Shown here in pieces: positions 49,360-61,099 of a stretch of DNA of 64,000 nt. Every line of letters starts with the position of its first letter. The first letter of the stretch is position 1. A program made the translations under genes and the position numbers. The notes under the pieces are model-generated. The model did no database searches. It was not told the DNA's origin and saw nothing but the letters and a program-made list of their open reading frames with translations. This stretch comes from Welwitschia mirabilis (Eukaryota > Gnetophyta > Gnetopsida > Welwitschiales), in the NCBI GenBank assembly GCA_051453625.1, contig JBOZIK010000001.1:91407430-91471429 (forward strand). Reading direction: 5' to 3'.

Positions 49360-50695
49360 ATCTTATTCATTTAAGTATAATAAACTCGATTTAAACTAAG
49401 TTAATACTCAGTATCATTCTTTCCATAGGGATAATTAAGGTAGGTTTTCAAAAATTATTCAATTCTTGCTTAATTGCAAGTTGTAATTAAAGAAAGAAAC
49501 AAATAGAAGGGTTTTGAGAAGGTTATTTTAAAACTTCATTAGAAAGATAGTAAAGCAAGCAAACTCCAACTTTTTACTCAACTTGTCAACCAATGATTCT
49601 TTACTCTAATGATATCCTACCATTTTTTTTAAAACACACTTCAAACTATCAAGTAATAATGGCTCAGGATATGATGATATAATTTCATTCATCATATAAA
49701 TATTGGTGGACTCCATAGCCACTTGATCCTTTATATCCTTAAAATAAGAATGGATAGTAAGGACCTAAGGTACTTAAAACCAATTAAATTAAAGAATACT
49801 TAGACTAAGTTATTATATAATCCACTCGAATGACAATAGAACTTAATACTAAATTTAATACTTAAGCATTAAAAGAATGATGTGATTTATAACTTAATAA
49901 TAAACAAAGACAACTGTTATGTATGAAATTAACAAAGGCACATTAAATTAAAAGAATAAGAAAAAGATATCCTTAAAAGGTATACTCACTCCCAAAGAAA
50001 CCACTCAAAATTCCATGTCAACTTGATACTCCAAAGATTCTATTCTTTTAATAAAGGATGCTACAAATAAGGGCTAAAGGCCCTTTTATAGACAAGCATA
50101 AGGTAAGGGATGGATACAAGTCTTTAACTTATAATGTTACATGAGTAGTTGAAAAATTTGACATGTAGACTTCTATCATCTTGCATTAGATAAAAATCAT
50201 CATGATGAGCCAAACATTTAACTTTTAAACTCTACTACTTCAATCAACTAATAATGCTACCATGTGTTTCCACCGTCATGCTATTCACTATTGTTACATG
50301 TCACTTGTGTGTTATTGTTATCACTACCATGTATCATAAGAGATGCTACTTATTTTTTATGTGAAATCTTATTAAGCCCATAACTCCATTTATTTTTATT
50401 TTTTGCATGATAAGTCAAAAACATGAGATTTGAGTTAATCTGCTTATAAATACTAGTGGAGTTCATTGATTTGGACGATAGTACCAACATTCCAAACCCA
50501 ATAATGTTCACATTCTGTAATGTTCCTCTGAATAGGTAATTATCCTGAAAATGTCATGGAAAGATGATAAGCCCATGACTATTATGGAAAACTACTAGAA
50601 TACATGTTTTTATAATAAATCAATTATATTAATATCTTTCAGTAAGATAAATTGATCAAATAACTTGATCAAATGTTAATTTTTACATGTAAACA
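49360..50695 (-). repeat. Element D 5' LTR (right copy)
   Basis: Partner of 43196-44541, ending TTTTTACATGTAAACA. As the transcribed LTR on the minus strand it would hold the promoter. Confidence 0.85.
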
Positions 50696-51249
50696 TTATT
50701 TAAATGGTTTTTGATGCTTTTTTAACTTAGATATCATCAAAAAATCATTTACTATGCATGATATCCTTTCTTTATAGAGGATTTTGTGTATGTAAGTTTG
50801 TTTCTTAATGACTCTAGTAAATTTTTTAGTTATTGAAATAAAATAATTATTCTTTTCCTTCCTTAATTTCATCTTTAGTCAAGTTAAAATTCTCTTAACT
50901 AAAGATTGATAAGGATGTAGGCCTCATTAAGTTCTTTGCTCCTTCTTTTTACTTACATCAATAAACATTAACTCTACTTAGATATCTTAGTACTTAATTT
51001 TTAAACCATGATAAGGTATTAAATATTTTTAAGAATTAATGCTTTATTTAGTTCCTAATATCAAATACTAACTTATTTTCAGAACCTAGGCCTCTTATAC
51101 AATATTCAATGCTAGGAATTTTATTTCTTCTAGAATATTTGCATCTTATACATTTTTCAAGATAAATGATTAACTCTGTTGTAGAACATTACCATCCTGT
51201 ATAATTTCTAATGTTAACTATTAACTCTCTTTTAGGATGTCATTGCCTT

Positions 51250-52250
51250 TTATAGTTTTAATAATATTCTAATTCTTTTGTTAAAAATCCTTGACATACT
51301 ATATTAAGCCAACATTCTTTTAATGCCTTCATAATAAATTCTTAATGTCCTCTATTGATTCCATAATCTTATAATGGTCTAAAGTAGGTATTTGATGCTC
51401 TAATCTCATAGCCTTATGATTCCTTTGAAATAAATCCTTAACATTCTATACTAATATCACAATCTTTTTATGATTTTTTAACATATCTCTGATGTTCTAT
51501 GTAGATCTCACAGCCTTTTGATAGATCTATAACAATTTCTTTACATATAATGATGATGACATAACATTTTAATACCTCTAAAGTAGATCTTAATGCTCTA
51601 TATCTCAAAATATAATGAAGTTATTATAGTTAATTCCATATATCTTATATTAACTTATCTATCTTTTGACTTTACTACAATAAATATTTGATTTCCTATG
51701 TTGACCTAATAACATCCCCCTCTCCCCACCCTATTTTAAAGCATAATGATGTCTTGTATTAGTTTGAAATACTTCTAATATTATCATAGTAGATCCATGA
51801 TATTCTTTACTAATTTAGCAACCTTTAGGTATTATCCTAATAGACCCTTAACATTCTATACTAATAGTTAAACCTTTTGATATTGCCGATATTTATCTCT
51901 AGATTTCTATAATGACTTAATAAAATTTATATTTATCATAATAGATTCATAGTATATTTTAATAATCTAGTAGCCTTATGGTGTTATCAATTCAAAAATC
52001 AAGTATCCAACATTATTTAAGTAGCTTTCTAATCTCATCACCTTATGACTTTAAAAACCTATATACTTTAAGAAGCCTTTTAATATTACTAGATTAAAAC
52101 CTTGATATCTTACACATTTTATAAAACCTTTTAATCTTAGCAAATCAAGTTTCTAGCATCCCATATACTTTAGGCATTCAAATTTTGGAAACATAACTAT
52201 TATACTTTTACTAATTGGTAGTCACTAAAATTCTTTGATTTAGAAGTGTA
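51250..52250. repeat. Very degenerate tandem array, unit about 50-65 bp
   Basis: Phrases near CTTAACATTCTATACTAAT and CACAGCCTTTTGAT alternate repeatedly (for example near 51345, 51390, 51436, 51490, 51848). The spacing is irregular because of indels. The flanks (50696-51250 and 52250-53600) are AT-rich with nothing recognised, apart from AGAGGGAAGGGGTGAATGA near 52719, which looks like a plant LTR-border phrase. Confidence 0.45.
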
Positions 52251-53599
52251 CTCTATACTAGTATTCTAGTCGTTAAGAACATTTATCATTAAAAAATGAT
52301 GTGAAAAAATAATTGTGCATTTTGTTTTTTAGACTCCTTAAACTTATAGTTACTTTTACCTCTATTAAAGAGTAAATAGCTCATTAAGTGTATTAAAATA
52401 AATTGTTGTCTTTCTTTCTCTTTAAGAGGAATGAATAAAAATCAATTTGGATTTTAGAATAAACTTAAACTTTTATGCTTTAAAAACCTATGATCAAGAT
52501 AACACTTGTAACTTCTTTTCTCAATAAAACTTCTCTTCTTAACTAGTATCACATCAATATTCTTTTGTTTAAGTTTTTCATAATCATTTGGCTTTATGTG
52601 TCTATTAACACTTCTTTCTTTTTCTTTTAAATTAATGAATCAATTCATTTTAATACCAATTATATTAGTGCAGCTACTATCATTAAATAATCTAATATAA
52701 TTTTTTTAGATTATTTAACTTAGAGGGAAGGGGTGAATGAGTTATAAATAAAAAATTACTAATAAGAAATAAAAACATACCAAAGACAAATAGGAACTAC
52801 TATTACATTTAACGTGATTCCCCAACCTGGGTACCTCACATTAAGAGGGCCAAAGTAGATATACCTCTAGCTCTCACTGTTTAGCTTAAAAGTTACTATT
52901 TTTTTCTTATTCTAATATTAAAATACTAACTACAATTAGTTTCTCCTTGTAATGTAGTCAACTCCATTCATCAAGCTTTAAGACTTACAATTAAGATAGT
53001 TCTCTTAAGAACACACCCAAGTGCTACACCGAATACACTACAACTTTAAAATCAAAAATGCACCTAATCATATGTAGGCCTTCAAAGGACAAAAAGACAT
53101 AAATGATAGTAATGTATGGAATAATAGGGATTCTAAGTAATTGGATTTCCACCTATTAGGTATAATAATAATAGAAAGTAGAAGTAAGCTTGAAAAATGA
53201 ATGAATAATATTAATAATTACAACTTACTTGCTTACTAGGAAGAATAGTGGAATTGAATGATGTTTCTATTTAGTTCCTTTCCTCATTCTTTTATTCATA
53301 GTGTAGTAATGGTAGAAATCCTCCTTTGAGAACAATGAAGCATTTTCTATCTTAAGAATGCCTTACATGATGAAGTAATCCCTGTCTGATTTATCATGTT
53401 TGTTTTCTTAATTCTTATTAGAAACCTATGCCTTAAAACAGTATTGTATAAACTTTTGAGTTAAGGTTTTTAGTTTCCCTCTTATACTAGAGCCATTTTC
53501 TATAGTTTAGAAAGTATGAAAATGGTCATAGTTTCTACCTTCAAGAGTTATTTTCTTTTTCACTTTTAATACATTATAGACAACTTCAAAAATTGTGGG

Positions 53600-54140
53600 T
53601 GTCTTTGATGTAATACTCATATTCATCAAGTGTAGGCATCTTTAATATGCACTTGGTTTCTTAATTTAGTATAAATGTTTTTAATCTTGCTAGATGTCTT
53701 CATATACTAAAGACATCTTTAATCTATGTAAATATCTTCAACTCTTGATAGATATCTATTACTTTTTCACTTTAGTTAAGATGTCTTCATCTCTAATAGA
53801 TGTCTTATGTTAAGATCTCATGAATTAGCTAGGACATCTTTAATACATATGAAGGTTATTGAAATCTACAGATGTATTCGAATAATTATCCCTTACATCA
53901 TCCTAGACATCTCTTTATTATAGACATATATAGGTATAGTAGATATACTTACCTTGTGTAGACATCTTTACTATAAGCTTCTAGAACACATAATACTAGA
54001 TAAAACATTAGTTATCAAAATTAAGTCTGAAAAAATTACTAAATTTCTTATAGATGTATACAAAAATCTTCAATTCTGATAAATGTCTTTAAGTGTTGTA
54101 TACATCCCTCAAATTAGTAGATGTCTTTTAAGCACTCAAT
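53600..54140. repeat. Array of AGATGTCTT/AAGACATCT motifs
   Basis: The 9-mer AGATGTCTT or its complement, with near variants such as GGCATCTTT and GACATCTTT, recurs more than a dozen times at roughly 30-40 bp, often followed by CAAT or TAAT. Both orientations occur. It looks like a decayed minisatellite. Confidence 0.6.
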
Positions 54141-54479
54141 TGTTTTCCATTTCCAATATTACTGCACAAATATCACATTAAATTTAATAAGTTTAATAGA
54201 TTAAAACTAGATAGGTCAATGATCTTTCCATTTTTTATGATCCAAAACTTTAAAAATTAATTATTAGTATAATTCTCAATTAATGAATTAAACATTTCAT
54301 TTCAATAGAAAAATTGGCATTATACTCATGATGAGAAAGTTAGAATTAAGTTGAGAATTTAAGAAAACACAATATAATAAAATTTACATAATGCATGCAA
54401 TAGTGAAAATATTTTATTTAAACATAATGCATTGGCATAAAAACACTTGATGTTTATTTAGCTAATTGTAGCATTGCCA

Positions 54480-55320
54480 ATTTGTAGTTATTTGATGGGG
54501 TTTTATGAGTTATTTCATAGGACATTTACACAGGTTCAGGTGAATTTATGAGGATTTTGGAGATACCCCAGATTTAATGTGTTTAAGGTAAATTCTGATG
54601 CACAAATATTTGGAGGAGGATTACTGATAAAAATACTAAGTTTATCCTTAAAAATATGATTAAGAAGACCATTGTCCCCTTTGTCGTCCCCATGACAGGT
54701 ATGACGACAATACTGTTGGTTGCTAATGTGGACTATCGAATCACTGTTGAGTCATCATTTTGAGTCATCTTTTATAATGAGCTATTGTTCCCCTAATTGT
54801 CCGGATGATAGTCAGGATGACACTAACATGTAACTGACTTTAACAGTGACCCTTAACCATTTCATCCATTTCATTTATGTGAAAGAATGCGTCTTGTTGT
54901 ACCTTCTATTTGTCCTTTTTTACTATAAGTTATTATAAATAAGTCCCTCTTCAGCTCTCCATATCATCTTCATTGCACCAAAAATTCTCCTAATAGGAGA
55001 TCAAAAAATGGGAGAACCATCTCGAGTGTTGCAGAAAGATGTTCCCTTGGTGGAGAGCTATGTATCCTCCATTGAGGCTCGATTGTTTTGTAATCCAGAT
55101 GCTTGTTACTTCTTAATACAAAAATCTTAATTTGTTTTCATGTTTGCATTACATTGTATATTTTCTGATGACCCTTACATCCTATGTTGCCCTTGATTTG
55201 GTAATAATTTCTTGGATGATATAGATTATCAAAGGCAGCCTTGTTAAGGCTAAAAGAAAGTAGTATTAGTTCCATTTTGCATTTCATCTAGATCAGTTGC
55301 ATCTCGCATTTTAATTTATT
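54480..55320 (+). repeat. LTR-like sequence with TATA box
   Basis: TATAAATAAG (54934-54943) is followed by GTCCCTCTTCAGCTCTCC, the usual look of a plant LTR core promoter and R region. The less AT-rich sequence before it (54660-54840, GTCGTCC and GGATGATAG phrases) would be U3. No second copy or PBS is seen, so it may be a solo LTR or lie partly in gap 55341-55874. Confidence 0.4.
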
Positions 55321-55340
55321 TTCTTGCATTTTTCATTTAT

Positions 55341-55874
55341 NNNNNNNNNNNNNNNNNNNNNNNNNNNNNNNNNNNNNNNNNNNNNNNNNNNNNNNNNNNN
55401 NNNNNNNNNNNNNNNNNNNNNNNNNNNNNNNNNNNNNNNNNNNNNNNNNNNNNNNNNNNNNNNNNNNNNNNNNNNNNNNNNNNNNNNNNNNNNNNNNNNN
55501 NNNNNNNNNNNNNNNNNNNNNNNNNNNNNNNNNNNNNNNNNNNNNNNNNNNNNNNNNNNNNNNNNNNNNNNNNNNNNNNNNNNNNNNNNNNNNNNNNNNN
55601 NNNNNNNNNNNNNNNNNNNNNNNNNNNNNNNNNNNNNNNNNNNNNNNNNNNNNNNNNNNNNNNNNNNNNNNNNNNNNNNNNNNNNNNNNNNNNNNNNNNN
55701 NNNNNNNNNNNNNNNNNNNNNNNNNNNNNNNNNNNNNNNNNNNNNNNNNNNNNNNNNNNNNNNNNNNNNNNNNNNNNNNNNNNNNNNNNNNNNNNNNNNN
55801 NNNNNNNNNNNNNNNNNNNNNNNNNNNNNNNNNNNNNNNNNNNNNNNNNNNNNNNNNNNNNNNNNNNNNNNNNN
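55341..55874. other. Assembly gap, 534 N, flanked by the same sequence
   Basis: The left flank ends TAATTTATTTTCTTGCATT plus TTTCATTTAT. The right flank begins with the same 29 bases, with one mismatch. The gap therefore sits in a direct repeat, with more GCATTT phrases just to the left. Frames through it are artefacts. Confidence 0.9.
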
Positions 55875-57190
55875 TAATTTATTTCCTTGCATTTTTCATT
55901 TATTTCTAGTTCCTATATTTCTTTTGCAAAGCAATCCAAGTCTCATCTCATAGTCTTTAACATGAATACGACATTTCAGACCTACTCCCACTTATACTAG
56001 TATGTTGTATTATGTAAGATATCTATTTATTTTATGAATAATAAAATCCTTTTGAACTTAAGCACTTGCACAAATACAAACTGTAATACTAAGGTTAAAA
56101 AACATTACAATGATAGATTTTAGCTCTAAAAAGATAACATAATGTAATAATGTAACTTAAGAGGACAAATATATAATCACAAATTAAATGCCTTCAAGAG
56201 TCATGATCATAACAAGCATAGACAGATGTTAATCACCAATCTATTTCTACTCTCTAATTTTCTTCTCCTCTTTTTATTTACATTTATCTTCTTTCCCTTT
56301 TTTGGATAACATTTTTATACTAATCATAAGGAGATGCATCCAAGTCAGACTGCACTGTATTGTTAATCATTGCCATTGTTATTGTTTTTCTTATGATGTT
56401 TCATGGAGAAAGATTCCTAATATGTACCATGCAATGAGAAAGTTTCATACTAGGAATTAGAAATTATCTTATACTATCTCTTGATACCCACATGTACTAC
56501 CTACTATCTCATCCTAATGTATGTTTGAAAAGTGATGGATGTGCTAAATATTATACATGTTACTTCATGGGAAAACTTTAAAGTCCCTGCTAATGTATGC
56601 ATTAGTTGTGGAGGAATGTATGGTGGTAATTTCAGTGATGAGTATTATGGGTATCTTCATACCCATAGTTTGATTAAATGAGTGGATCTAAATGGTATAT
56701 TAGATTTACTAGAAGATTGCTATGCCACCTCCTATACATTTCCTTGAATGATACATCCTTATAATTATAGAAAATGCTCTCTATAACCTAAATCATATTC
56801 TATATCCCTAAGAAGTTATCCCTTCTTTTCTTCTATGCTATATTACTTTTCTATTCTTTATTGTAGTTTTCTCATACAAGTCTACCCATTTCTTCCAAAG
56901 TTGATATGGATTTTTTCCTCACTGATTATCCACTTTGCAAATTTATCCTATTTTTACTTTCGTCTTAGGATGTTTATTTTAATTTTGTCAACTACTTTAA
57001 AAATGTGTTGAGCCCCCTTTTCATTGAAAATGACATCTATGATCCAAATGATTTTGATCTTTTTATTATCACTTTCGGGGAACTTATGTGAATAACATTT
57101 AGTTTGTATGGAGTATGAATGATTGTTAGAGAATTTCTTTAATTTATAAATGATTATGATGAATGTGAAAATCCTACAACTAATGAATGA
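55875..57190. other. AT-rich DNA left of copia element G
   Basis: It should include the 3' untranslated region and perhaps the 3' LTR of G. The minus-strand open frame 56954-57193 (79 codons) directly follows RNase H of G but has no resemblance that I recognise. Confidence 0.4.
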
Positions 57191-57211
57191 CAACTCTAAT
57201 TAAAGAAATAT

Positions 57212-59235
57212 TTATAACAAATAATAACTAGAGTTGATAGAAATGGATATACCTCCAACATACTTAACTAGGCATGGCCTAATCCTTAAGTCTCTACATA
57301 GTTTATTGAATCTTGTTTCATCCAAAGGTTTGGAAAAGATGTCAGCAAGTTTATATTTTTTCACATACTCTAATATGATGTATTCATGTTGTACATGATC
57401 ATAGAGGAAATGATAAATAATATCTATGTTCTTAGTTCTCAAGTACTAGATAGGACTCTCTAATATTTTAATGATTCTCATTTTATTACAATAGGTTCAT
57501 CATTACACTCATATCCTTAAGTATTTATCTCATTCATAACACCTATGCACAATTGCTTCCTGTAGTAATGTTTTTAACTTTTGAAGTGGATAGAGCTATG
57601 GAATTTTATTTCTTATTACTCTATGTTAGTGAGCATTAACCTAAAAAGTTGTAGCACCTATTCGTACTCCTCTTATCCTCTTTGTAGCTTGCTTGCTCTA
57701 CATCACAATCCCCAATAAGATCAAGGTAAAAGTCTCTAGAATACCAAAGACCACCATTTAATAGTACCTTCCAAATTAAAAAAAAAAAACTCTTTTTACT
57801 TTATTTAAGTATGATTTCTTAGGATTAATCTGATAGTGATTACATATATCCACACTAAGAATTATGTTGGATCTAGAAGTAGTAAGATAAAAAAAAATTT
57901 CAATCATATCTAGGATTTATATCTTACAACTTACACTTAGCCAGTAAATCTTAATATAATTTAATTGATAAATAATAATACTTTTCTTGTGTTCTACAAC
58001 TTGTACTTCAAGAAAGTTATTTATTTCACCAATCACACTCATTTCAAATTCATCTTACATCAGACTAGGAAATTTCTTATACAAGAAATTATTAGTAGCA
58101 CCAAAAATGATATCATTTACATAGGTATAAATAGTCCTAAAATGATTGTTCATGGATTTCATAATTAATGTCACATTTGTTGTACTTATTTTGAAACCAT
58201 TATAAATGATATATTTGAAAAGATGCTCATACCATGCCTGAACTGCTTATTTTAATTTATATAGAGCCTTGTTCAACCTATAAACATAATCAATCCTATG
58301 TGAGTTAATAAAATCTTTAGATTACTTGACATATATCTTTTCCTAAATGACTCCATTCAGAAAATCACTATTCATGTTTATTTGATATAGGATAAATCAT
58401 ATATAATAAGTAAACTACATTAGCATTATTATAAATTCAACTTTAGCAATAAACGAAAAGGTTTCTATAAAGTTAATTCTCACTTGTTACTTGTAACCTT
58501 TGGCAATAAGTCATGATTCCTTTTTTTCAATCACATTTTTATTCTCATCCATCTTGTTTTTGAATATCCAGTTTGTTCCAGTGATTAGATGGTTAGGAGG
58601 TCTAGCCATTATTACATTGATAACATCTAGTTTTCATTATCTTCAACATCTTTGAAAATTTAAAGTTCCATTTGAAATATGTATGCAACATGTTCATAGA
58701 ATTATTTCAATGATTTTTCTATCTTCACTCCATAGTAATAGCTTATAATGATGTTGCTCAACAATTACACCTTTTCTAATCTACTCTTTCTCTAAGGCTT
58801 TATTGAGCTCTATTTGTCATTACAATCTGTGTTACTATTAGGATCTGATTTCTTCATTTTTATGCTACAATAGTTTTATTCATGTACTTCATCATCATCT
58901 TACACACATAAATAATTTAACATATGAATGTTATTAATTTTTCCATTACTAGTTTCTTTTATGATTTGATTTCACTTGTAAAAGTTTTATATGCCTTATT
59001 AACCATAGAATAACCAAGGAAAATTTCTTCATTGACCTTGGAATCAAATTTTCCCAATTGTTTATTTCCATTTAAGATAAATCATTTTAAAATAAAGACA
59101 TAAAAATAAGTAATAGAGGATTTCTTGCCATACCAGAGCTCTTATGGGTTCTTATTGTTTGGAAAAAATGACATTTATATCAATTGTTTTAGGCCAATTT
59201 ATTATAGATGAAGACATTAATTTAATTGTTTTATA
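57212..59235 (-). pseudogene. Element G: SIRE-like Ty1/copia pol (integrase, RT, RNase H)
   Basis: Minus-strand order, all with stops. Integrase end near 59148-59121 (PYELWYGK) and 59020-59009 (FLGYS). RT from about 58300: VYRLNKALYKLK, then AVQAWYEHLFKYI, then the catalytic box at 58124-58113. Here the copia YVDD reads YVND (YVNDIIFGAT). FEMSVIGEINNFLEVQ follows. RNase H: about 57750 GLWYSRDFYLDLIGDCD, about 57590 ALSTSKVKNITTGS, and the 76-codon open end 57442-57212 with RTKNIDIIYHFLYDHV and LADIFSKPLDETRF. The domain order (integrase before RT) and the FGAT after the catalytic box point to copia of the SIRE lineage. Gag and the N-terminal integrase are missing beyond gap 59290-59299. The lost Asp and the stops mean no activity. 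Confidence 0.88.
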
Positions 59236-59289
59236 TTATAAAATATATCTTCTATATAATAATATTTAATCTTATATCTTTCTCCATAA

Positions 59290-59299
59290 NNNNNNNNNN
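59290..59299. other. 10-base gap at the junction of G and F
   Basis: The gap falls exactly where copia G ends and the LTR of F is first recognised, so the junction and the LTR start of F cannot be read. Confidence 0.95.
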
Positions 59300-60797
59300 T
59301 TAGCCATGTTTTGGAGCACATGATAGAAGATGGACATTATTTAGCATAAAACAAATAGTAATAATGGAAACATGAAGTGGTGACACATAGCAGTAGCATT
59401 GGAAGACATGTGGTAGAGGCATGTGAAGGTGAAATTGGAGACATGTGATAATAGCATCAGTTGGTAGAGGAATTTGGATCTAAAGGCCATACGTTGGACT
59501 TGTGATGATGAAGATTCCACCTAATACTATATGATGATCTCTACCAAATACTATAAGATAACCTTTATGAAATATTAAAAGACGAAGATTCTACCTAATT
59601 TTAGAGGATAAAATCTTATCTGCCTAATGTTATAGACAACCTCCACCAAATATTACAAGACAAAATCTTATCTACATAATGCTAAATGATAAAGATTCTA
59701 TCAAATTCTCTAAGCCAAATGCTCTCAATAAACTCAAATCTATACTTATCTATAAAAATTCCTTGATCCCTCATTCATAATCATCATTTGTTTAGATAAA
59801 GCATGGAATATTTAGAACATTAAGGTGTAGTGGCTTTCTGAGTGCTTTCTTGAAAAGTGAGCTTGTTTCAAGGAGATTGAGGAGTCCTTTCTTCTTCCTT
59901 AATCTTTGATGTAATGTTCATTATTTTTGATTTAATACTAAAGAGTTATTGCTTTTAATTGTTAATTTTAATTTACTTTATACTAGGAATTCTAAGTGGC
60001 AATGTACTATTAATTTTTTCTTTGGTAACTAAGTGGATTTAATTCTTTAATTGTTTTATAGTCTTAATAATTTCATGTATCTTGTGAATAATTAGTTCAT
60101 ACTTCCCATTTTTTGTTATAAGGTAATAGGATCAGTGACTATCAAATTCACCAATGCTCAAATGATGAATGAGATTATGCCACCATGACCTAAATTCTTA
60201 CACTTAATGGTTGAAAGTTTATTTCAGTTTAGTACTTCATATAACGAATGAGGATTTGTAAGAGGATGAATCAAGCACACTTGAAGCTTTATTTCTTCCC
60301 TAGATGAAGTTTCAAAACATTTCTCAACTCTTCCTTTTTCTCCTTTTCTTTTTCTTTTAATTTGTAAACTTGCAAGTTAATAAAGAGTTAGTGTAATTTA
60401 TACTTAGCTTATCCCAATTATCTTTATGGAAGAATAATAACTAAGTTTTAAATTTAGTTTTAAATATNNNNNNNNNNNNNNNNNNNNNNNNNNNNNNNNN
60501 NNNNNNNNNNNNNNNNNNNNNNNNNNNNNNNNNNNNNNNNNNNNNNNNNNNNNNNNNNNNNNNNNNNNNNNNNNNNNNNNNNNNNNNNNNNNNNNNNNNN
60601 NNNNNNNNNNNNNNNNNNNNNNNNNNNNNNNNNNNNNNNNNNNNNNNNNNNNNNNNNNNNNNNNNNNNNNNNNNNNNNNNNNNNNNNNNNNNNNNNNNNN
60701 NNNNNNNNNNNNNNNNNNNNNNNNNNNNNNNNNNNNNNNNNNNNNNNNNNNNNNNNNNNNNNNNNNNNNNNAATATATATCACTATAAACTACGATC
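59300..60797 (+). repeat. Element F 5' LTR, truncated at left, 304-N gap inside
   Basis: It contains the gap 60468-60771 near its 3' end. The part at 59500-59720 is made of degenerate repeats of a phrase like ACCAAATACTATAAGATAAC. Orientation and extent come from the PBS at 60804 and from similarity to D. Confidence 0.65.
59505..59720. repeat. Minisatellite-like repeats in LTR of F
   Basis: Phrases of the type GATTCYACCTAATACTATA and CTACCAAATATTA(C/T)AAGA alternate about every 30-45 bp, roughly seven times. They are not obvious in the LTRs of A or D. Confidence 0.55.
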
Positions 60798-60803
60798 AGA
60801 GTT

Positions 60804-60821
60804 TAGCACTATTTCTAGGGA
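60804..60821 (+). promoter_or_regulatory. Primer-binding site of element F (decayed)
   Basis: TAGCACTATTTCTAGGGA against TGGCGCCGTTGC-type PBS. Four transitions and one transversion fall in the first 12 bases. Confidence 0.75.
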
Positions 60822-60898
60822 TAATGGCATAATAGCTACTCAGAAAGAGAGCACAATTTTTTCTTTCTTGTAAGTTTTTAGCTAGATTTTTATTTTAT

Positions 60899-61018
60899 AG
60901 TGATAAGTACTAGTTCTTTCTAGTGATACCCAAGCTAGTCATTTTTCTCTTTCTTTTGTGTACTTATTTTTCTTTCTAGTGGTTGGTACTGGTCATTCCA
61001 GTGATACCCAAATTATAC
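60899..61018 (+). repeat. Element F leader: two copies of the conserved motif
   Basis: AGTACTAGTTCTTTC plus TAGTGATACCCAA (to 60933) and GGTACTGGTCATTCC plus AGTGATACCCAA (to 61011) are exactly 78 bp apart, measured at AGTGATACCCAA. Confidence 0.8.
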
Positions 61019-61099
61019 CAATATAGATTTGTTATTATTTTTTTTCTAACTTATTTTTGTGTAGGTCTAATAGTTTATTTGTAGGTTGTCTTAAGAAGA

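Larger units (their letters stand above)
43196..50695 (-). mobile_element. Element D: Athila-derived LTR element with capsid and protease
   Basis: Direct LTRs of about 1.34 kb at 43196-44541 and 49360-50695. On the minus strand a decayed PBS abuts the right LTR, and TTAAGGAGT precedes TGTCAACATAC of the left LTR. The internal 4.8 kb carries capsid and protease remnants, then about 1.5 kb of 3' non-coding sequence shared with A and F. There is no room for RT, RNase H and integrase. The element is uninterrupted by other insertions. The flanking 5-mers (GCGGT, TTATT) do not match, so the site duplication is lost or the borders are off. Confidence 0.85.

Noticed and set aside
55324-55953. Long frames of 193-209 codons on both strands
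   Set aside because: Almost entirely N from the assembly gap.
57965-58168. 67-codon plus-strand frame
   Set aside because: Antisense of the RT of element G.
60460-60783. 107-codon minus-strand frame
   Set aside because: Only gap sequence.
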